A stretch of 64,000 bases of DNA from Prevotellaceae bacterium UBA1746 (GCA_002314875.1 DCHS01000008.1:18823-82822); one strand, 5' to 3'; counted from the stretch's first letter, positions 8,559 through 18,106 are shown. Notes: a model not told the origin generated them from the sequence alone. Program-made: numbers and translations.

Positions 8559-11339
8559 ATGAAGAAATTTACTCTTCTCTTGCTGTCTATGGTCATGGGC
8601 CTTGCAGCAAACGCAGCAGTTGGTGACGTCGTAACTGACCTCAGCGCTATCGATGCTAACAAGGCTTACACCTTGGAGTCCGGCCGTTGCTTCTTGTATT
8701 ACAACGAAGAAGTTACTGCTAACGTTATCACCAGCACAGCAAACAACTACTCTGCTCCCGAACAGAACATCGAGGACCAGAACCAGTGGTTCCAGCTCCT
8801 CCCTGCTGACGGTGGCTACTACCTCTACTCAGTAGCTGCAGCTAAGTACATCGACCAGAGCGGTGCTTTCGTTGACGAACCCGCTGATGTTACTTATCTT
8901 TCTGCTTCTGGAGCTGCTGACGGCGACTACCTCTGGTACTGCCAAATCGGTAGCAATGGTTTCAACACCCAGATTTCCGGCCAGTTCCCCGCAACTGGTT
9001 ACGTCCTCAACTCTTGGACTATCGCTGACGCTGGTAACACCTTCAAGATTGTTGAAGCTGCTGACCTCACCCCCGTTGAACCCCTCGTTCTCGAAAGCGG
9101 TAAGGTTTATACCTTCCAGCCCTACAACGCTGCTGGCAACTATCTCTATGCACAGAGTCCTGAATTCTGGGGCGAAGCTGCACAGAAGATTCACTTCCCC
9201 TTCACCGATGCTCCTACTGTAGACAACGGTGCAACTTGGACTTTGACTGCTGAAGGCACCAAGTTCAACATCCAGCCCTCTGGTGAAAACTTCTACAAGA
9301 AGCTTTGGCTCAATCCCCGTTCTGGTGGTTATGTAGGTACTTATAACTCTGGTACCGGTGATGACCTTTGGACCATCACAAATGTTGAAGGTACCAGCAA
9401 TGTATTCACAATCATGGGCAGTTCAAGCAAGAGCTATCCTTATTGGACTTACGATGCAAGCGATCCTTACTTGAAGTACACTACCGGTCTTGATACCCCT
9501 ACAGAAGCTCAGTACTTCATCATCTCTGAATACGTAGAACCCGAGCCCGAGCCCGTAGTTCTTGGCAAGTACCTCACCGCTCAGGAAATCCGCGATAACG
9601 CAGAAAACCTCCGTCTCGGTATTCTCAACGTTACTACCACCGGTGGTAAGTATATCAACGGTGAAGCTGGTACCGCAAATGTTTCTGCTGACGGTACTCT
9701 CGCTGCTGTAACTGATCCTACAGACAATGACGTAGTCGTTCTTGAAAAGGCTGGTGACAACCAGTACTACATCAAGCGCGAAGCTGACGGTAAGTATTTC
9801 GTTGTAACCGCAGGTGGCAATATCACTCTTGGCAACGGCAACTTAACCGCTACTACTTTCGGTGTTTATGGTCCCGAAGATGAAGGTTACGGTACTGTAA
9901 GTGGTTTCGCTGACCTCTATACTGACATTCCCCAGGAACTCAACGAAAACATGATCCGCTTTATCGCAGAAGGCCAGTACCTCAACGGTCAGGCTTACAC
10001 CGCAGTCGGTGGTCTCCGTGGCGGTACCGGTGCATGGAGTTTCAATTACGTTCGCAACGCTGACTATACTGAAGCTGTTGATCCCGAACCCGAACCTGAG
10101 GTATTCGTTCTCAACTCTATCACCGCTGAACAGGGTGAAGTTTACGAAAATGGCTGGGGTGGTACCTATCAGACCATCAACGTTACCGTTGACTGCACTA
10201 TCAATAGCGAAAAGTCTTACTTGCTCTACTTCAACGAATATGGTCTTCCCCTCGCTGATATGAGCGGTGCTCTCTACACTTCTGATTACAATAATAGTGG
10301 TGATATTCACAATGGCGTTAACACCTATCGTTTTGTTGACTTCAGTGGTTGTCTTAAGGATGGTCTCAACGAATTCAACCCTTGGTTGGTTGTTGTTGAT
10401 GCTGAAACCTTCGAACAGGTTTGGTCACAGGAAAGTGCTCCCTGCTCTGCTTACGTAACTCTCCCCGCAGTTGAACTGATGAAGGCAATTGCTTGCAATC
10501 CTGAAGAAGGTGAAGTTGAAAGCCTCAGCCGTATCGATGTAACATTTGACGGCTACATCTACTTCATGGATGACTCAACTTGGAAGGTTGCAAATGCAAC
10601 TACTTTGGTTGATGCAGAAGGCAACGTTGTTGCTAAGGTAGACGCAGAATACGATGATGATTGGTCTGTAGTTCGCTTCATCCTTGACCACGAAGTAACT
10701 GAAGCTGGTACTTATTCAATGACTGTTCCCGAAGGTCTCGTTTATGACGGCATGAACTACAGTGTTTACAACGAAGCTCGTACTTTCACCTGGACCATCG
10801 CAGAAAAGGAAGTTGAATGGGACGGCACTGTAGAAGTTTCTGCAGAAAGCGCTTCTCTCGATCAGCTTGCTTCTAATGTAAAGGTTAACTTCGGTGGTGC
10901 TAAGGTAGGTGTTGGCGCTCTCGGTGTTCTCGGTGCTATCTTCGACGAAAGTGGTGATATCTATGGTATCGTAATGGCAGGTGAAGACTATGACCAGTTC
11001 GGTGCTGTAACTTACGGCAACGCAGCAAACGTAACCTTCGCAAAGGTTGCAGAACTCAAGGCTGAACTCGTTGAAGCAGCAATGAAGAAGATCGGTGGCT
11101 TCACCGCTCCCAAGAATGTTGCTACTGTTTACTTCTGCCCCAAGAGCTTCTCTGTAAATGGTGAAACTTACGCTCCCGCTATCGTTAAGAGCTTCGAAAT
11201 CGCTGGTAACGGTCAGGCTACCTCTATCAACGGCCTCACCATCAACAACGACGAACCTGTTTACGACCTCAGTGGTCGCCGCGTTCGCAACGCTAGCAAT
11301 GGTCTCTTCATCCAGAACGGCAAGAAGATCCTCAAGTAA
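8559..11339 (+). CDS. Giant secreted protein with Ig-like domain and shared C-terminal module (paralogue 3)
   Basis: 926 aa. Signal peptide MKKFTLLLLSMVMGLAANA. Beta-rich modules of ricin/fascin-like pattern fill about 30-330, a further module starts near 338 (YLTAQEIRDN), and a beta-sandwich region near 515. An Ig-like domain of the kind found in S-layer and adhesin proteins covers about 643-735 (CNPEEGEVESLSRIDVTF), followed by the common C-terminal module (about 753-895; it shares LGVLGAIFDESGD and CPKSF motifs with the paralogues) and the tail VYDLSGRRV...GLFIQNGKK. No catalytic motif was seen. Its 3' flank repeats that of paralogue 2, which points to tandem duplication or gene conversion. 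Surface structural or adhesive function is inferred from architecture only. Confidence 0.85.
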   Translation: MKKFTLLLLSMVMGLAANAAVGDVVTDLSAIDANKAYTLESGRCFLYYNEEVTANVITSTANNYSAPEQNIEDQNQWFQLLPADGGYYLYSVAAAKYIDQSGAFVDEPADVTYLSASGAADGDYLWYCQIGSNGFNTQISGQFPATGYVLNSWTIADAGNTFKIVEAADLTPVEPLVLESGKVYTFQPYNAAGNYLYAQSPEFWGEAAQKIHFPFTDAPTVDNGATWTLTAEGTKFNIQPSGENFYKKLWLNPRSGGYVGTYNSGTGDDLWTITNVEGTSNVFTIMGSSSKSYPYWTYDASDPYLKYTTGLDTPTEAQYFIISEYVEPEPEPVVLGKYLTAQEIRDNAENLRLGILNVTTTGGKYINGEAGTANVSADGTLAAVTDPTDNDVVVLEKAGDNQYYIKREADGKYFVVTAGGNITLGNGNLTATTFGVYGPEDEGYGTVSGFADLYTDIPQELNENMIRFIAEGQYLNGQAYTAVGGLRGGTGAWSFNYVRNADYTEAVDPEPEPEVFVLNSITAEQGEVYENGWGGTYQTINVTVDCTINSEKSYLLYFNEYGLPLADMSGALYTSDYNNSGDIHNGVNTYRFVDFSGCLKDGLNEFNPWLVVVDAETFEQVWSQESAPCSAYVTLPAVELMKAIACNPEEGEVESLSRIDVTFDGYIYFMDDSTWKVANATTLVDAEGNVVAKVDAEYDDDWSVVRFILDHEVTEAGTYSMTVPEGLVYDGMNYSVYNEARTFTWTIAEKEVEWDGTVEVSAESASLDQLASNVKVNFGGAKVGVGALGVLGAIFDESGDIYGIVMAGEDYDQFGAVTYGNAANVTFAKVAELKAELVEAAMKKIGGFTAPKNVATVYFCPKSFSVNGETYAPAIVKSFEIAGNGQATSINGLTINNDEPVYDLSGRRVRNASNGLFIQNGKKILK

Positions 11340-11387
11340 TAGAACTCTTTAGAAACTCCTTACACAGGAGTCCTCTAATCAATAATC

Positions 11388-11423
11388 AGCACCGCTGCCC
11401 GTTCCGGGTGGCGGTGCTTTTTG
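11388..11423 (+). terminator. Rho-independent terminator after paralogue 3
   Basis: Stem AGCACCGC / GCGGTGCT (11388-11395 and 11411-11418) plus T-run, preceded by an ACTCCT/AGGAGT hairpin (11355-11360, 11366-11371). It is nearly identical to the block at 7871-7945. Confidence 0.95.
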
Positions 11424-11508
11424 TTGCCAAAACTTCTCGAAAAGTGGGCATTTATGGGAATTAAAACTTTTTAATATAGAAAAGTTTTCACCTTTCGCTT
11501 TTTTGTTT

Positions 11509-11516
11509 TATCTTTG
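11509..11516 (+). promoter_or_regulatory. Promoter -7 box of the efflux operon
   Basis: TATCTTTG followed by CAG. The first gene of the efflux operon starts 92 bp downstream. Confidence 0.65.
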
Positions 11517-11580
11517 CAGCCGATTTGCCGGAACCTCTGGAAACACGGAACTCCGGACATCCGGAACATCCACCCACTCC

Positions 11581-11598
11581 TATAATAATATTATTATA
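11581..11598 (+). promoter_or_regulatory. Perfect 18-bp AT palindrome in the efflux operon leader
   Basis: TATAATAATATTATTATA is a perfect dyad (9+9) ending 10 bp before the ATG of the membrane fusion protein. It could be an operator or an RNA hairpin over the translation start. It is preceded by a run of CGGAAC/CCGGAC repeats (about 11528-11573). Confidence 0.4.
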
Positions 11599-11608
11599 AA
11601 GCGAAAAT

Positions 11609-12655
11609 ATGAAAATTATCAAGATGATGGCTGTTGCAGTACTTGGCGTTGTCATGACCGCATGCAGCAGCAAGAAAGAAGAAAAGACTGTCGAGCCTAT
11701 CACAGTAACGACGGAGGTCGCAGCAGCAAGCAGCGACTATCTCGACAAGACCTATGTCGGTACCATTGAAGCCAAGGCCACTACAGCTGTCAGTTTCGTT
11801 GGCTCTGGTACGATGGCGAAACTCTATGTCTCCGAAGGCCAGCGCGTCGGAAAGGGACAGCTGTTGGCAGAACTCGATGCCACACAGAACAACAACATGC
11901 TTGCTGCCGCAAAGGCTTCCATGGCACAAGCCAACGATGCCCTTGCCCGTATGAAGCAACTCCACGATGCAGGATCTCTGCCCGATATGAAGTGGATTGA
12001 AGTGCAGAGTCAGGTGGCACAGGCCGAAAGCCAGCTCCGCATTGCCGAGAAGGCCCTTGCCGACTGCAAACTCATCGCTCCTGTCAGCGGTGTTGTCGGA
12101 AGCGTCATGTTCCAGGCTGGTTCCACTGTATTGACCTCAGAACCCGTCCTCACCCTCGTAGACATCAGCAGCGTGAAGGTACGCGTCAGCATACCAGAAC
12201 GTGAGATTGCCTCCGTCTCTGCCCACACCCGCAGCTTTATCCATGTCGATGCCCTCGGTCGCAGTTATGAAGGTGGTAGCATCGAGAAGGGCATCAGCGC
12301 TGATGCCATGACCCACACTTACGACATCAAGATCAATGTTCCCAACGGCGACGGCAAACTCCTCCCGGGAATGATTGCTAATGTAAAGATGGCGACCAAC
12401 AGCGTCAATGCAAACGGTACCACAGTGACTTCAGTTCGCTCTGCCATCACCGTTCCAATCCGCTGCATCCAGCAGGCTGCTGACGGCCAGCGTTTCGTCT
12501 GGCTCAACAACGGTGGCAAGGCCCATCGTCAAGACATCACCATCGGCGACACCTATGGCAACCGTGTCATCGTCGCCGAAGGCCTCAAGGGTGGCGAAAG
12601 CGTCATAGTCGAAGGCTATCAGAAAGTAGGAGAAGGAACTGAAATTAAGAATTAA
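11609..12655 (+). CDS. RND efflux membrane fusion protein, lipoprotein (HlyD/AcrA family)
   Basis: 348 aa. It has a lipoprotein signal with lipobox ending at Cys19 (VMTAC), so it should be anchored in the inner membrane facing the periplasm. The order is that of the family: N-terminal beta-strand, first half of the lipoyl domain (VGSGTMAKLYVSEGQRVGKG), alpha-helical hairpin (about 85-150), second lipoyl half (LIAPVSGVVG), beta-barrel (VRVSIPEREIASV) and membrane-proximal domain. It links the RND pump and the TolC-like channel encoded directly downstream. Drug or other substrate cannot be read from the sequence. Confidence 0.93.
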   Translation: MKIIKMMAVAVLGVVMTACSSKKEEKTVEPITVTTEVAAASSDYLDKTYVGTIEAKATTAVSFVGSGTMAKLYVSEGQRVGKGQLLAELDATQNNNMLAAAKASMAQANDALARMKQLHDAGSLPDMKWIEVQSQVAQAESQLRIAEKALADCKLIAPVSGVVGSVMFQAGSTVLTSEPVLTLVDISSVKVRVSIPEREIASVSAHTRSFIHVDALGRSYEGGSIEKGISADAMTHTYDIKINVPNGDGKLLPGMIANVKMATNSVNANGTTVTSVRSAITVPIRCIQQAADGQRFVWLNNGGKAHRQDITIGDTYGNRVIVAEGLKGGESVIVEGYQKVGEGTEIKN

Positions 12656-12734
12656 GAAGTTTGAATTATGAATTACCATGCGGAATGTATCGCGCAGCCA
12701 AATTCATAATTCATAATTCAAAATTAATCAAACG

Positions 12735-15700
12735 ATGAAAAGTATGAACTGGGTGGCATGGCCACTTAAGAACTTCAAGATAACGGCACTGCTCGTAGGA
12801 CTGCTGACACTCTTCGGCATGTTTGGTATGTACGAGATGCCGAAGGACGAATTCCCTCCGTTCGTCATACGACAGGGAGTCGTTATCGCCGTCAATCCCG
12901 GAGCGACAAGCGAAGAGATTGAGGCACAGATTGCCCGTCCCCTCGAACGCTACCTCTTTACCTATAAGGAAGTTAAGCGCGACAAGACCACAACGACCTC
13001 TATGAACGGTATGTGCATGGTCATGGTGACTTTGAATGATGATGTCAACAATAAGGACGAAGTGTGGTCGAAGATTAAGCACGGCCTCAACAATTTCAAG
13101 TCGTCCCTACCCTCCTCGACCTTAGCCCTCATTGCCAATGATGACTTTGGAGACACCTGCGCCCTCCTCATCAGCATTGAAAGCGAGGAGCGCTCCTATC
13201 GTGAATTGCAGGAATACAGCGACAATCTTGCCGACCGTCTGCGCCGTATCGAGAGTGTCAGCAATGTCAAGCAGTACGGCAACAAGACCGAGCAGATCAG
13301 TCTCTATGTTGACCGCGAGCGTCTCGCTGCCTACGGCATCGGACAGGCAACCCTTGCCCAGGCTCTCAATGCTCAGGGTATGACCACCATGAGCGGACAA
13401 CTCAGCACTTCCAAGCAGAACCTGACATTCCACATCGCTCCCACCCAGCAGAGCGAACAGGAAGTTGCCAATCAGATTATCTACAGCGATGCCAGCGGTC
13501 ACACCGTCCGCGTGAAGGATGTTGCCCGCGTTGTCCGCGAATACGACACCAGCGACAGTTTCATCGAACAGAACGGGCACCGTTGTGTCTTGCTGAGTCT
13601 CGAGATGTCCTCCGGCCACAACATCGTGCAGTACGGTCGTGAAGTCGATAAGGTCCTCGACGAGTACCGCGCAGAGGAACTTCCCTCAGATGTCAAGATG
13701 AGCCGTATCACCGACCTTCCCCAAGTTGTTGGCGACTCCGTCCATGAATTCCTCTGGAATCTCCTCGAGTCCATGCTCATCATCTTCCTGGTGATGCTTC
13801 TCCTCTTCCCCTGGCGTTCAGCCGTCGTTGCCGCCGCCACCGTTCCTCTCAGCACCTTCATCTCCGTGGGTCTGATGTATGCTTTCGGGATTCCCTTGAA
13901 CATCATGTCCCTGGCCTGTCTCATCGTCGTACTAGGTATGATTGTGGACAACTCCATCGTGGTGATTGACGGTTATCTGGAATACCTCGGAAAAGGCATG
14001 GAGCGCAAGCAAGCCGCCATTGTCAGCGTGAAGCAGTACTTTGCCCCGATGTTCCTGGCAACCTTGTGTATCTGCGCCATCTTCTATCCCATCGTCCTTA
14101 CTCTGACCGGTCAGGCTGGTGATGTCGTGACCCTCTTCCCCATCTGTATCACCATCAACCTTATGGTCAGCCTCGCCCTCGCCGTCTGCGTGATGCCCGC
14201 TCTCGAAGTCGGTCTCATCAAGAAGGCAGTCAGCGGACGTAAGGCGAAGGGTAAGAAGAATATCACCGACTATGTCCAGACCATTTATGAAAAGACACTG
14301 CGCTGGAATTTCAAGCATCCCTGGCTGACGATTGTCGGTGCCCTCGTTCTCGTTGCCCTCGGCGGTATGATTTTCCCCAACCTCAAAATGCGTCAGTTCC
14401 CCTATGCTGACCGTAACCAGTTTGCCGTTGAAATCTATCTTCCCGAAGGTTCCGGCCTCGACGAAACTCGCGTCATTGCTGACAGCATCCGCAATATACT
14501 CCAGAAGGACGAACGCGTGACGAGCGTCACCTCATTTGTGGGTTGCTCTTCACCCCGTTTCCATGTTGCCTATGCCCCCAAGATGGCAGGCAAGAACTTT
14601 GCCCAGCTCATTGTCAACACCCCTGACATCAAGACAACCGCTGCCGTCCTAGACGAATACCAGCCCAAGTGGAGCAACCACTGGCCCAATGCATATGTGA
14701 AATTCCAGCAGATGGACTTCCTCGATGTTCCGACCTATGAGTACCGCTTCTATGGTGAGAACCTCGATTCGCTCCACAAGGCTGCTGACCAGCTGATGGC
14801 AGAAATGCGAACCATCCCCGAACTGGAATGGGTTCACACCGATTACGATCTGCCCCACGCCATCGTGGATATTGATCTTGACCCTGTCACCTCGGCGCAG
14901 TTGGGCATCAACCGTACGACCGCCGCCGTACAGTTGGCTTTGAACAGCAGTAATATGAATGTCGGCAGCATCTGGGAAACCGCCAATGGTTCCTCTGTCA
15001 ATAGCAACGGACAGGCTTTGACTTACCAACTCCCTATTATTTTAAAAAGCGAGCCCTCCAAGGAATTGCAGACCATTGACGATGTCGAGAATGTCTACCT
15101 CTCTTCACCGACTGCCATCGTGAACGGTGCCATGGGCAAACTCACCGGCGTTCCCGTTCGTCAGGTGGCAGAAGTAATGCCGAACTGGACGGAGACCAAC
15201 ATCGTCCATCGCAATGGCGAGCGTTGTATATCCGTAACAGCAGAAGGAAAGCGCGGCGTTCTCGCACTGCCCGTTCAGAATAGGATTATCGACTATGTGA
15301 AGAAAATGGATGTGCCCAAGGGTGTTCGTGCGGAAATCGGCGGTGAGACCGAGAAGAACGACGAGATGCTGCCCCAGATTGTTGCTGGCATCAGCCTCTC
15401 CATGGTGATCATCTTCTTCTTCCTCCTCTTCAATTTCAAACGCTTCGACATCACTTTCCTCTCCATCTTCGCCATCGGGCTTGCTGTTCCCGGTGCCATG
15501 CTAGGTCTGTTAATTGCAGACCGCGTCCTCGGTCTGACGAGCCTCTTCGGATTTGTCACACTGATGGGTATCATCATGCGAAACGAGATTCTGATCTTTG
15601 AACATGCCGACCAGAAGATGGCAGAAGGCATGACACCGAAGGAAGCCGCCTTCGATGCTGGTCGACGCCGTATGGTACCCATTTTCCTCACCACCGCAAC

Positions 15701-15857
15701 GACTGCCGTGGGCGTTATCCCCATGATTGTCGGCCAGAGCAGTTTCTGGATGCCCGTGGGTATCACCATCTTCGCCGGTGGTATCGGTACCCTCATCCTC
15801 GTGGTAACCGTCCTCCCCGTTGTTTATTGGAAGTTGTACGATAAGAAAAAGAAATAA
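12735..15857 (+). CDS. RND-family efflux transporter permease (AcrB/CzcA-like)
   Basis: 1040 aa, the normal length for a full RND pump. The N-terminal TM1 is followed by a large periplasmic loop starting with NPGATSEEIEAQIARPLE, a typical RND motif. A block of TM helices (about 335-495) contains a GMIVDNSIVVIDGYLEY segment corresponding to the TM4 proton-relay region. The second periplasmic loop and second TM block (about 885-1035, with GIIMRNEILIFEHADQ) complete the two-fold pseudosymmetry. It uses the proton gradient to export substrates via the MFP and TolC-like partners on either side. The 79-bp gap from the MFP gene holds an inverted pair of AATTCATAATTC-type sequences. Confidence 0.95.
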   Translation: MKSMNWVAWPLKNFKITALLVGLLTLFGMFGMYEMPKDEFPPFVIRQGVVIAVNPGATSEEIEAQIARPLERYLFTYKEVKRDKTTTTSMNGMCMVMVTLNDDVNNKDEVWSKIKHGLNNFKSSLPSSTLALIANDDFGDTCALLISIESEERSYRELQEYSDNLADRLRRIESVSNVKQYGNKTEQISLYVDRERLAAYGIGQATLAQALNAQGMTTMSGQLSTSKQNLTFHIAPTQQSEQEVANQIIYSDASGHTVRVKDVARVVREYDTSDSFIEQNGHRCVLLSLEMSSGHNIVQYGREVDKVLDEYRAEELPSDVKMSRITDLPQVVGDSVHEFLWNLLESMLIIFLVMLLLFPWRSAVVAAATVPLSTFISVGLMYAFGIPLNIMSLACLIVVLGMIVDNSIVVIDGYLEYLGKGMERKQAAIVSVKQYFAPMFLATLCICAIFYPIVLTLTGQAGDVVTLFPICITINLMVSLALAVCVMPALEVGLIKKAVSGRKAKGKKNITDYVQTIYEKTLRWNFKHPWLTIVGALVLVALGGMIFPNLKMRQFPYADRNQFAVEIYLPEGSGLDETRVIADSIRNILQKDERVTSVTSFVGCSSPRFHVAYAPKMAGKNFAQLIVNTPDIKTTAAVLDEYQPKWSNHWPNAYVKFQQMDFLDVPTYEYRFYGENLDSLHKAADQLMAEMRTIPELEWVHTDYDLPHAIVDIDLDPVTSAQLGINRTTAAVQLALNSSNMNVGSIWETANGSSVNSNGQALTYQLPIILKSEPSKELQTIDDVENVYLSSPTAIVNGAMGKLTGVPVRQVAEVMPNWTETNIVHRNGERCISVTAEGKRGVLALPVQNRIIDYVKKMDVPKGVRAEIGGETEKNDEMLPQIVAGISLSMVIIFFFLLFNFKRFDITFLSIFAIGLAVPGAMLGLLIADRVLGLTSLFGFVTLMGIIMRNEILIFEHADQKMAEGMTPKEAAFDAGRRRMVPIFLTTATTAVGVIPMIVGQSSFWMPVGITIFAGGIGTLILVVTVLPVVYWKLYDKKKK

Positions 15858-15864
15858 ACTCTAT

Positions 15865-17208
15865 ATGAAAAGAACTATTTTGGGCATATTCTGCCTGTTT
15901 GCCTTGGGACTCCATGCTGATGAGTTTACACTCGAGCAGTGCCAGCAGATGGCTTTGGAGAACAACCGCACACTACAGAATGCCCGCATAGATATGAATA
16001 TGGCAGACGAGGACAAGGCGATTGCGTTCACCAATTACTTTCCCAGCGTCTCAGCCAACATCACAGGATTTATTGCTGCCAAAGACTTGATCCGTAGCGA
16101 GATGGACCTCAGCCAAGCCGCAGCGGCCTATAATCCAGCCCTCGCCCAGATGGGAATGGGAATTCCTGAAAGCATCTCCATCTCCTCTATGAAGAAGGGT
16201 GCCTTTGCCGATGTCATGGCCATGCAGCCTCTCTATTCCGGTGGTCGTATCATGAACGGCAACAAACTTGCTGCCTTGCAACAGGAAGTCCGCCGTCTGC
16301 AGTACCAGATGTCAGAAAAGACCATCTTGCAGTCCGTTGCCGAATACTACTGGCAGATTATTTCCCTTCAGGGAAATGTTGCGACTCTCGACGCAGTTGA
16401 CAAGCAGCTGGAAGGTGTTCACAAGTTTACCGAAGACTATGTCAAGGCGGGTGTCATCGATCGCAACAATCTGTTGCAAGTTGAATTGAAACAGCAAGAA
16501 ATTCAGTCCAGCCGTCTTCAGGTCATCAATGGCATTTCGCTCCTGAACATGGTCCTCGCACAACTCTGCGGCGCTGATATTGAAGGTTTTGCCATCGCCA
16601 AGTGCGAATTTACCGTAGAAGCCTGCGCCAAACCTGACACCTATTTCATTTCTCCTGCGGAAGCCGTCAGCAACCGCGAGGAACTGATGCTCGCTGGCAA
16701 GAATGTGACCGCACAAGGTTTACAGGTCAAGATGGAGCGCGGCAAATATCTACCCAGTGTAGCAATCGGTGCTGCAGGCATGTATCAGGCCATGGATATG
16801 GGTGACAGCATGGAGAATATGAATAACGGCAACCTCATCGGTCTCGCTACCGTCTCCATTCCTATCAGTGACTGGTGGAGTGGCAAGCACGCCCTCAAAA
16901 AGGCCCGTCTCAACCAGCAGAAGGCAGAGAACGACCGTCAGGATGCCAAGGAGAAACTTCAGATAGACATCCTCTCCGCTTGGAATAACCTCACAGAAGG
17001 ATACGCTCAGATTGAGGTGGCACAGCGCAGCATCGCCAGCGCCGACGAGAACCTCCGCATCTACACCGACAAGTACCGCACGGGAACGATTGATGCAACG
17101 GATATGCTGAATGCCGTTACGCTATATACCCAAGCCCATAACAATCTGACATCGGCCATCGCCACCTATCAGACCCGTGTCAGCGACTATCTTCGCAAGA
17201 CCAGATAA
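15865..17208 (+). CDS. TolC-family outer membrane efflux protein
   Basis: 447 aa from the ATG at 15865, chosen because a signal peptide (MKRTILGIFCLFALGLHA) starts there; the frame is open further 5' but that part overlaps the permease. The mature protein begins with EFTLEQCQQMALENN, the usual start of the OEP helix repeat, and shows two helical repeats (GKYLPSV / TGTIDATDMLNAV). It forms the outer membrane channel of the tripartite pump. It lies 7 bp after the permease stop, so it is the last gene of this operon, followed by a strong terminator. Confidence 0.94.
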   Translation: MKRTILGIFCLFALGLHADEFTLEQCQQMALENNRTLQNARIDMNMADEDKAIAFTNYFPSVSANITGFIAAKDLIRSEMDLSQAAAAYNPALAQMGMGIPESISISSMKKGAFADVMAMQPLYSGGRIMNGNKLAALQQEVRRLQYQMSEKTILQSVAEYYWQIISLQGNVATLDAVDKQLEGVHKFTEDYVKAGVIDRNNLLQVELKQQEIQSSRLQVINGISLLNMVLAQLCGADIEGFAIAKCEFTVEACAKPDTYFISPAEAVSNREELMLAGKNVTAQGLQVKMERGKYLPSVAIGAAGMYQAMDMGDSMENMNNGNLIGLATVSIPISDWWSGKHALKKARLNQQKAENDRQDAKEKLQIDILSAWNNLTEGYAQIEVAQRSIASADENLRIYTDKYRTGTIDATDMLNAVTLYTQAHNNLTSAIATYQTRVSDYLRKTR

Positions 17209-17216
17209 CTCCAAAA

Positions 17217-17274
17217 CCGGATTGTCCAGATAGACCGGAATTCCCGGATTATCCCGACAATCCGGATTTTTTTG
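17217..17274 (+). terminator. Rho-independent terminator of the efflux operon
   Basis: A perfect 10-bp outer stem CCGGATTGTC (17217-17226) / GACAATCCGG (17256-17265) followed by ATTTTTTT. The loop contains further CCGGA-type inverted sequence (CCGGAATTCCCGG). Confidence 0.9.
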
Positions 17275-17283
17275 TCCTAAAAG

Positions 17284-17315
17284 TTTGGAGGATTGAAAAA
17301 AACTGCGTACTTTTG
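17284..17315 (+). promoter_or_regulatory. Promoter (-33 and -7) of the small secreted tail protein
   Basis: TTTG at 17284-17287 and TACTTTTG at 17308-17315, separated by 20 bp, both perfect Bacteroidota matches. The predicted transcript start is near 17322. Confidence 0.8.
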
Positions 17316-17347
17316 CGCATATAAAACCAATGCAAATCTTAAAACTC

Positions 17348-18106
17348 ATGATGATGAAAAGATTTTTACTCTCTGCAGCCATGGTTGCTGCGCTCTCTGC
17401 CTCTGCACAGACTGTACGCCCTCAGTATATCACCACGATGGGCGAAACTTTGAATATTGAAAATGCCTTGACGCCTAAGGCTGTCATGACCCGTACCATC
17501 TATCAAGGCTACAACACCGTTTGCCTCCCCTACTCTCTTTCTAGCGAAGAAGTTGTTCAGGCTTTCGGTGAAGGTGTTACCCTCGAAACTCCCGTAGGTG
17601 CTGTCGTTGAAAACGGCGCATTTACCCTCTGCTTTGCTGATTGCACCTGTGAAGGCATTGAGGCTGGCAAGCCCTATCTGCTCTACAGCCCCGCTATCAA
17701 GGTGGCTCGCATGACTTACAACAACAGTACCAGCGTTCAGCATCCCCTCACTGTCAGCATCAGCGACAATCAGGGCAACACCGCTACGTTCATGGGTAGC
17801 TTTGAGCGTTTGAATCCCGTTGGCACTTGGGCTATTCCCGCTGTTGCCGGTGAAATTCCCGCAAACCTCCTCTGCTGCGATGGTGCCCGCCGCCTCAATC
17901 CCACCCGTTGCTTCTTTACCTGGGACACCCAAAACGGTCAGGCTAACACTATGGCTATCAAGCATGTTTCTGCCGGTGAAGTTGCAGGTCTCAACGGTGT
18001 AACCATCACAGATGCAGAAGGTGCTATGTACAACACAGCTGGTCAGCGTGTCAACAATGCCCAGCGTGGTGTGATGATTAAGAATGGCCGCAAGGTTATC
18101 CACTAA
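17348..18106 (+). CDS. Small secreted protein with the common C-terminal tail
   Basis: 252 aa from the first of three consecutive ATGs (17348, 17351, 17354). An ATG at 17330 lies only about 8 nt after the predicted transcript start and is less likely. Signal peptide ends ALSASA. The central part contains GYNTVCLPYSLSSEEVVQAFGEG-like sequence (about 50-75), a motif common in Prevotella/Bacteroides secreted proteins of unknown function, and several Cys residues. The tail AMYNTAGQRV...GVMIKNGRK is a variant of that on the giant paralogues. Function unknown. The start of the mature protein could not be placed precisely. Confidence 0.8.
   Translation: MMMKRFLLSAAMVAALSASAQTVRPQYITTMGETLNIENALTPKAVMTRTIYQGYNTVCLPYSLSSEEVVQAFGEGVTLETPVGAVVENGAFTLCFADCTCEGIEAGKPYLLYSPAIKVARMTYNNSTSVQHPLTVSISDNQGNTATFMGSFERLNPVGTWAIPAVAGEIPANLLCCDGARRLNPTRCFFTWDTQNGQANTMAIKHVSAGEVAGLNGVTITDAEGAMYNTAGQRVNNAQRGVMIKNGRKVIH

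Noticed and set aside
15820..15864. Earlier start of the TolC-like gene
   Set aside because: It overlaps the permease and lacks a signal peptide; the start at 15865 gives one.
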